A stretch of 53,859 bases of DNA, taken from Lachnospiraceae bacterium. Its GTDB lineage: Bacteria > Bacillota > Clostridia > Lachnospirales > Lachnospiraceae. The stretch spans positions 1 to 53,859 of the forward strand of contig CAAEWE010000075.1 in the NCBI GenBank assembly GCA_900759665.1, in the 5' to 3' direction. Positions 49,946 to 53,859 of the stretch are shown here, piece after piece (position 1 is the stretch's first letter; each line of letters begins with the position of its first letter). Position numbers and translations under genes: made by a program. Below the pieces are notes generated by a model, which was given only the letters and a program-made list of their open reading frames with translations, was not told where the DNA came from and did not search any database.

Positions 49946-51352
49946 ATGAGAGAGTTATCACTTTATAATACATTGACCAAGAAGGTGGAGCCGTTTCACT
50001 CGATCGAAGAAGGAAAGGTAAAAATGTACACCTGTGGTCCCACTGTATATCATTTTGCACATATCGGTAACCTTCGCAGTTATATGATGGAGGATGTACT
50101 GGAAAAGTATCTGGGATATGCCGGTTATGATGTAAAGCGTTGTATGAATATTACAGATGTGGGACATCTCACCAGTGATGCGGATACCGGTGAGGATAAG
50201 ATGCTGGCAGGAGCAAAGCGTGAGCATAAAACTGTGATGGAGATCGCTGAGTTTTACCGAAAGGCATTTTTTGCGGACTGCGACAAGCTGAATATCAAGA
50301 TTCCGGAAATTGTGGAGCCTGCCACAAACTGCATTCCGGAGTTTATCCATATGATCGAGGTTCTTCTGGAGAAGGAGTATGCTTACGTGGCAGGGGGCAA
50401 TGTTTATTTCGATACCAGCAAGCTGAAGGAGTATTATGTTCTTTCCGGACAGAATGAGGAAAACCTGCAGGTGGGTGTCCGTGATGACGTGGAGGAGGAT
50501 GAGAATAAGCGCAACAAAACCGATTTTGTTCTCTGGTTCACAAAGTCCAAGTTTGAGGATCAGGAGTTAAAATGGGACAGTCCATGGGGTGTTGGATATC
50601 CGGGATGGCATATTGAGTGCTCCTGCATCAGTATGAAGCACTTAGGGGAGTATCTTGATATTCACTGTGGTGGCGTGGATAATATCTTCCCGCATCATAC
50701 CAATGAGATCGCACAGAGTGAGTCCTATCTGGGACATAAGTGGTGTAACTATTGGTTCCACGTACAGCACTTAAATGATAAATCCGGCAAGATGAGTAAA
50801 TCAAAGGGAGAGTTTCTGACGGTTTCCCTGTTGGAGGAGAAGGGATACAACCCATTGGTATATCGTTTCTTCTGTCTGCAGTCTCATTATCGGAAGCCGT
50901 TACTGTTCACTTATGATGTACTGGATAATTCCAGGGTGGCGTATGAGAAGCTTCACAAGAGAGTGGCAGCTCTGTCCCGGGAGGGAGAGCCGGATATGAA
51001 TGAGGTGAAGCCTTATCAGGATGCCTTTGCGGAGGCGATGGGAAGCGATATCAATACCTCCCAGGCATTGACGGTATTATACGATGTCTTGAAGGCGGAT
51101 ATTAGCGACGCCTCCAAGAGATATCTGGTGGAGGATTTTGATCAGGTATTTTCTCTGGATCTTACTGCAGAGGCTGAGGAAAGACAGGCTGATGATGAGC
51201 TGACTGCATTTGTAGAGGAAAAGATCGCAGAGCGTCAGGCAGCCAGAAAAGCAAAAGACTTTGCGAAAGCGGATGCGATCCGTCAGGAGCTTCTGGAGCG
51301 TGGTGTCGAGATCAAGGATACCAGAGAAGGTACGGTATGGACGGTTCTGTAA
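49946..51352 (+). CDS. cysS: Cysteinyl-tRNA synthetase
   Basis: Charges tRNA(Cys) with cysteine. The 468-aa class I enzyme has the zinc-binding Cys30 in YTCGPTVY, the HIGH-type motif HFAHIGN (residues 36-42), the second zinc region GWHIECSCIS with the distal HCGGVDNIFPHHTNE, and KMSKS in GKMSKSKGEF. A C-terminal helical bundle follows (FAKADAIRQELLERGVEIKDT). GAAAGGAA lies upstream. It is an ordinary housekeeping gene next to the accessory ABC locus. Confidence 0.97.
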   Translation: MRELSLYNTLTKKVEPFHSIEEGKVKMYTCGPTVYHFAHIGNLRSYMMEDVLEKYLGYAGYDVKRCMNITDVGHLTSDADTGEDKMLAGAKREHKTVMEIAEFYRKAFFADCDKLNIKIPEIVEPATNCIPEFIHMIEVLLEKEYAYVAGGNVYFDTSKLKEYYVLSGQNEENLQVGVRDDVEEDENKRNKTDFVLWFTKSKFEDQELKWDSPWGVGYPGWHIECSCISMKHLGEYLDIHCGGVDNIFPHHTNEIAQSESYLGHKWCNYWFHVQHLNDKSGKMSKSKGEFLTVSLLEEKGYNPLVYRFFCLQSHYRKPLLFTYDVLDNSRVAYEKLHKRVAALSREGEPDMNEVKPYQDAFAEAMGSDINTSQALTVLYDVLKADISDASKRYLVEDFDQVFSLDLTAEAEERQADDELTAFVEEKIAERQAARKAKDFAKADAIRQELLERGVEIKDTREGTVWTVL

Positions 51353-51420
51353 GAATGGGTACTTTTATGAAATAGGTGTTTGAAATAAGAAATGATTTAT
51401 ATAGTAAAACTTATATATTA

Positions 51421-51476
51421 AACCCGAAAGGGCATCGGAAACGAATGGATTTCTGATGCCCTTTCGGGTTTGATTT
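51421..51476. terminator. Terminator between cysS and the convergent protease gene
   Basis: 51421-51436 (AACCCGAAAGGGCATC) and 51455-51470 are exact reverse complements; the loop can pair further, and TTTGATTTT follows. Probably bidirectional. Confidence 0.9.
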
Positions 51477-51480
51477 TAAA

Positions 51481-53706
51481 TTACCGGGATGTTTTTAAAG
51501 ATTTCTTTACGATCAGTTTGATCTTGATCTTTGCTTTGTCCGGTGTTTTTATGATGATCTTTGTGGCTCCTTTTTTCTTCGCATGTATGATTCCCTTTTT
51601 GTTGACGATCGCAATTTTTTTGTTTTTGCTTTTATAGGTGAGCTTTTTTTTCATGCTTGCCGGTTTCACGGTAATAGGAACCTTGGAAGATTTTCCTTTT
51701 TGAAGGATCAGTTTTGTTTTATTGACGATGATCAGAGTCCCGGAGCTGGAAGAAACGGTTCTGTTACCGCCGGTTGTTATCGTGACCGCAGTCTTTGCGT
51801 TATCACCGGATACGTTTGTCGCTGCGGTTGGTGCCGGAGTGGCAGAAACCGGTAGATCTGACGGCTTTGGAGAGGAAGAAAGAGACGGCGTCAAAGAAGA
51901 GAATGGCGTCATCTGTCCGGCATCGTCAGATGGAAGTGGGGCAGCTGTGGTGGGAGATGTCTCAGGAGAAAAGGAGTTTGCCGGTGTTGCCGGATCAGGC
52001 GTTTGAAACGGTGATTCCGGTGAGATGGTGGGAACTCCTGTTTCGGCTGGTGTGGAAACAGGGGTGTTTCCAGGAGTTTGCGGAGTGCTGTCTGATGGTT
52101 CCGGGGAAGTGGCAGGCGTCTGGGAGGCATGAGCTTCTTCCTGTTTCTGATAGTCGCTTTCTGTGATTGTGTGAGCCAGTGCTTTCAGACAGACATTATT
52201 CATGTTGCGGGAAAAGCGGCCGATCTTGAAGGCGGTATTGTCGCTCCATTTGCCGTCCGAGTACACAAAGCTTTGTCCGCTCCGACTGGAGTAGTGGGTG
52301 GAAAACGGATCGGAAGATCCCTCAATCGATACATAAACGGTAGAGCCGTTTTCGGAGTAGAAGGTGACGACGACAGAAAAGGTTTCGCCGGCAGCTACAG
52401 CGACAGGCTCTGTCAGGGAAATTGTATGGTATCCCGAATTTGGGACAGTCCCATAAGTGGTACACTCTGGGACAAGAGTACCACTGGTTGGAAGCGTTCC
52501 GGTAATGTTGCGGTAGACCTCGATTTTATACTTCTGGTCGGCAGCGGTGGTATAGAAGCCGGCAGCACCAATACTTCGAGGAGAATCTGTTCCGTTTGTG
52601 AAAATATTGGCAAAGGTGATGTCTGCGGTGTCGTAATAAAGGTCACCCCAGCCGATTCCGTCGTATTGGAAATTGGTATCGTAGGTATCGGTGGATTCTG
52701 CTTCAAAGGTGCTGAATTCACAAAGTGAGGTGTCATAATAAGATACCCAGTAATATCCGTTGTTACTCATGGAATAATCCTCACCATAGCTGTTGGCGAT
52801 GAGCCAGGCACCACTGCCGGGAGTCTCAGAGGAAAAGGTGTTGAAATCATCATCCCATCCGACGATCGTGACACAGTGGTTGGCATCATCCTCTGTGTGG
52901 CTGGTTTCATAAGCCGAAGTAACGGAAGAAGAATGATACATGTTAGAGGTATTGTAGTAGAGTGCAGCATCGACTGCTCCATGTTCCATTACGGCTTCTT
53001 TGATCCCGGACAGATCGTTTTTTTCAAAGAAACGGGTCTCCTTTAAATGAACCTCTGACTGGCTGCGGAGAGACTCCGGCTGATTTTTCATGGATCGTGC
53101 CATCTGCTTAAGCTCCTGGGTGGTATCCGCAGCAAACGGAGCTTTGTTTTCCGATACGGCACCCCACCAGTTTGCCAGAATAAAGCTGGCAATATAAGCA
53201 TTTCCTCCCAGGTTATAATAATCACTGCTGTTTGTGACCTGGGTGGAAAGGTAATCTCCGTACAGAGGACTTGTGGTGTCTGTGAGACGGTTATAGGCGT
53301 ACCAGATCAGATGGCTTTCCGAATAATCTGTCCCGGCAGGATCGGAAAGATTCTGGAGAATACTGTCGGCCTCCAGGGACTTGATGGCAGCAAATGCCCA
53401 GCAGCCCCCGGTAACGCCCTGGTTTTTGACTGGTGTAATTGCACTGCTCTCTCTGGAATCATAAGAGGATGGAAGAGACGATGATTTACGTTTGTTTGTG
53501 CTGGTGGAGGCATGCCCGGAGAGGGAAACCTCCTCGCCGTCTTCGTTGATGTATTTTGAATGTACAAAACCGTTCTCTGAGGTATCAATGCGTTCGATTA
53601 CGGATAATGAGGAGGACCGTGCTGCGGCCGGAGAAACGTCCGGTAATATAACAGAACCGGCAAGTATTATGCTCAGTCCCACCGCCGTAAAAAAATGTTT
53701 CTTCAT
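51481..53706 (-). CDS. Secreted papain-family (C1A) cysteine protease with Pro/Ser/Thr-rich linker and Ig-like end
   Basis: The 741-aa protein has a signal peptide (about 1-30), a short pro-region, a C1A peptidase domain (about 78-330) with the oxyanion Gln96 in VKNQG, Cys102 in GGCWAFAA, His277 in NHCVTIVGW and Asn305 in IANSYG. A lectin-like beta domain follows (about 340-510). A roughly 120-residue Pro/Ser/Thr-rich linker (about 530-650) comes next. The end, about 665-741, is a Lys-rich Big_2-like domain with ILQKGKSSKVPITVKP and KNKKIAIVNKKGIIHAKKKGATKI. The basic end may bind cell-wall polymers. GAAAGGAGCGG precedes the ATG. It probably degrades extracellular protein; all four catalytic residues are present. 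Confidence 0.92.
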   Translation of the reverse strand: MKKHFFTAVGLSIILAGSVILPDVSPAAARSSSLSVIERIDTSENGFVHSKYINEDGEEVSLSGHASTSTNKRKSSSLPSSYDSRESSAITPVKNQGVTGGCWAFAAIKSLEADSILQNLSDPAGTDYSESHLIWYAYNRLTDTTSPLYGDYLSTQVTNSSDYYNLGGNAYIASFILANWWGAVSENKAPFAADTTQELKQMARSMKNQPESLRSQSEVHLKETRFFEKNDLSGIKEAVMEHGAVDAALYYNTSNMYHSSSVTSAYETSHTEDDANHCVTIVGWDDDFNTFSSETPGSGAWLIANSYGEDYSMSNNGYYWVSYYDTSLCEFSTFEAESTDTYDTNFQYDGIGWGDLYYDTADITFANIFTNGTDSPRSIGAAGFYTTAADQKYKIEVYRNITGTLPTSGTLVPECTTYGTVPNSGYHTISLTEPVAVAAGETFSVVVTFYSENGSTVYVSIEGSSDPFSTHYSSRSGQSFVYSDGKWSDNTAFKIGRFSRNMNNVCLKALAHTITESDYQKQEEAHASQTPATSPEPSDSTPQTPGNTPVSTPAETGVPTISPESPFQTPDPATPANSFSPETSPTTAAPLPSDDAGQMTPFSSLTPSLSSSPKPSDLPVSATPAPTAATNVSGDNAKTAVTITTGGNRTVSSSSGTLIIVNKTKLILQKGKSSKVPITVKPASMKKKLTYKSKNKKIAIVNKKGIIHAKKKGATKIIIKTPDKAKIKIKLIVKKSLKTSR

Positions 53707-53859
53707 AGGTTCCGCTCCTTTCGGGGAAATGTGTTATTTATACTTTACTTAAACTTCCCACACTAAGAACTATAATACGCCCAGACTGTTTCTGATGTTC
53801 CGGGGTATTGAATATGATTTTTGGCTTTTAAGGACCTGAATACCCGGAGCTGTGTCTGG
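53707..53859 (-). other. Region upstream of the protease gene
   Basis: 153 bp before the protease start and up to the window edge. AT-rich, with possible -10 elements (TATTAT, TATAAA) but no clear -35. No gene seen. Confidence 0.4.

Noticed and set aside
1..53859. CRISPR array, IS element, tRNA or rRNA genes
   Set aside because: No spaced repeats, transposase, or cloverleaf core sequences were seen in a read of both strands by eye.

Overview
The window looks like a chromosomal segment of a spore-forming, anaerobic Firmicute of the Lachnospiraceae type (genus not determined). Pointers are a monomeric [FeFe]-hydrogenase, an alpha/beta-type small acid-soluble spore protein, a full-length MutS2, low-GC ribosome binding sites of the AAGGAGG type, and a secreted papain-family protease with a Lys-rich Ig-like C-terminus. 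I saw no IS element, prophage, CRISPR array, tRNA or rRNA. Most of the content is ordinary chromosomal gene clusters, with small accessory patches.

Layout. 1-7.2 kb: a PadR-like regulator with a repeat-rich tail (cut by the window edge), 6-phosphofructokinase, then a reverse-strand operon mutS2 > OmpR-type response regulator > histidine kinase. 7.4-10.6 kb: a membrane-anchored HtrA-like protein that has lost its catalytic triad, convergent with a RelA/SpoT-domain protein carrying a large uncharacterised C-terminal region. 10.8-15.9 kb: a long forward operon built around t6A tRNA modification (tsaE, tsaB, rimI, tsaD) with RNase Z, a small Cys-rich protein and two membrane proteins. 16.1-21.2 kb: [FeFe]-hydrogenase, a metal-efflux cluster (separate HMA domain, P1B ATPase, ArsR/CadC repressor, SmtB-type operator) and glutamate racemase. 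21.3-24.4 kb: a secreted Ig-like protein and a second OmpR/kinase pair.

24.4-32.0 kb: a tetrapyrrole locus. hemL lies at the end of a reverse-strand operon behind an AgrA/AgrC-like two-component pair. hemA, hemC and a cobA-hemD fusion run in the opposite direction. Together they cover Glu-tRNA to precorrin-2 except for hemB, which is not in the window. The shared 430-bp divergent region carries a LytTR-like direct repeat and a 19-bp perfect hairpin, so the pair may control the pathway.

32-42.8 kb: a small transcription unit with a five-codon ORF, a DnaJ-domain protein, a ProX-type tRNA editing protein, a ThrH-type phosphatase, a heterodimeric ABC exporter behind a perfect dyad, an FAD-dependent oxidoreductase with a LysR regulator, a histidine phosphatase, two unknown proteins and the spore protein. 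42.8-46.7 kb: a sulfate/thiosulfate importer whose two permeases are fused in one protein. 46.7-49.8 kb: an AT-rich patch with a frameshifted secreted-peptide gene followed by a three-gene MacB/FtsX-like ABC system. 49.9-53.7 kb: cysteinyl-tRNA synthetase and the secreted C1A protease.

No single locus is clearly a new system. The best candidates for a second look are the two-component pair embedded in the tetrapyrrole locus, the RelA-like protein with its unassigned C-terminal region, the decayed peptide/ABC locus, and the 112-bp hairpin segment between arsR and murI that is flanked by 12-bp direct repeats.
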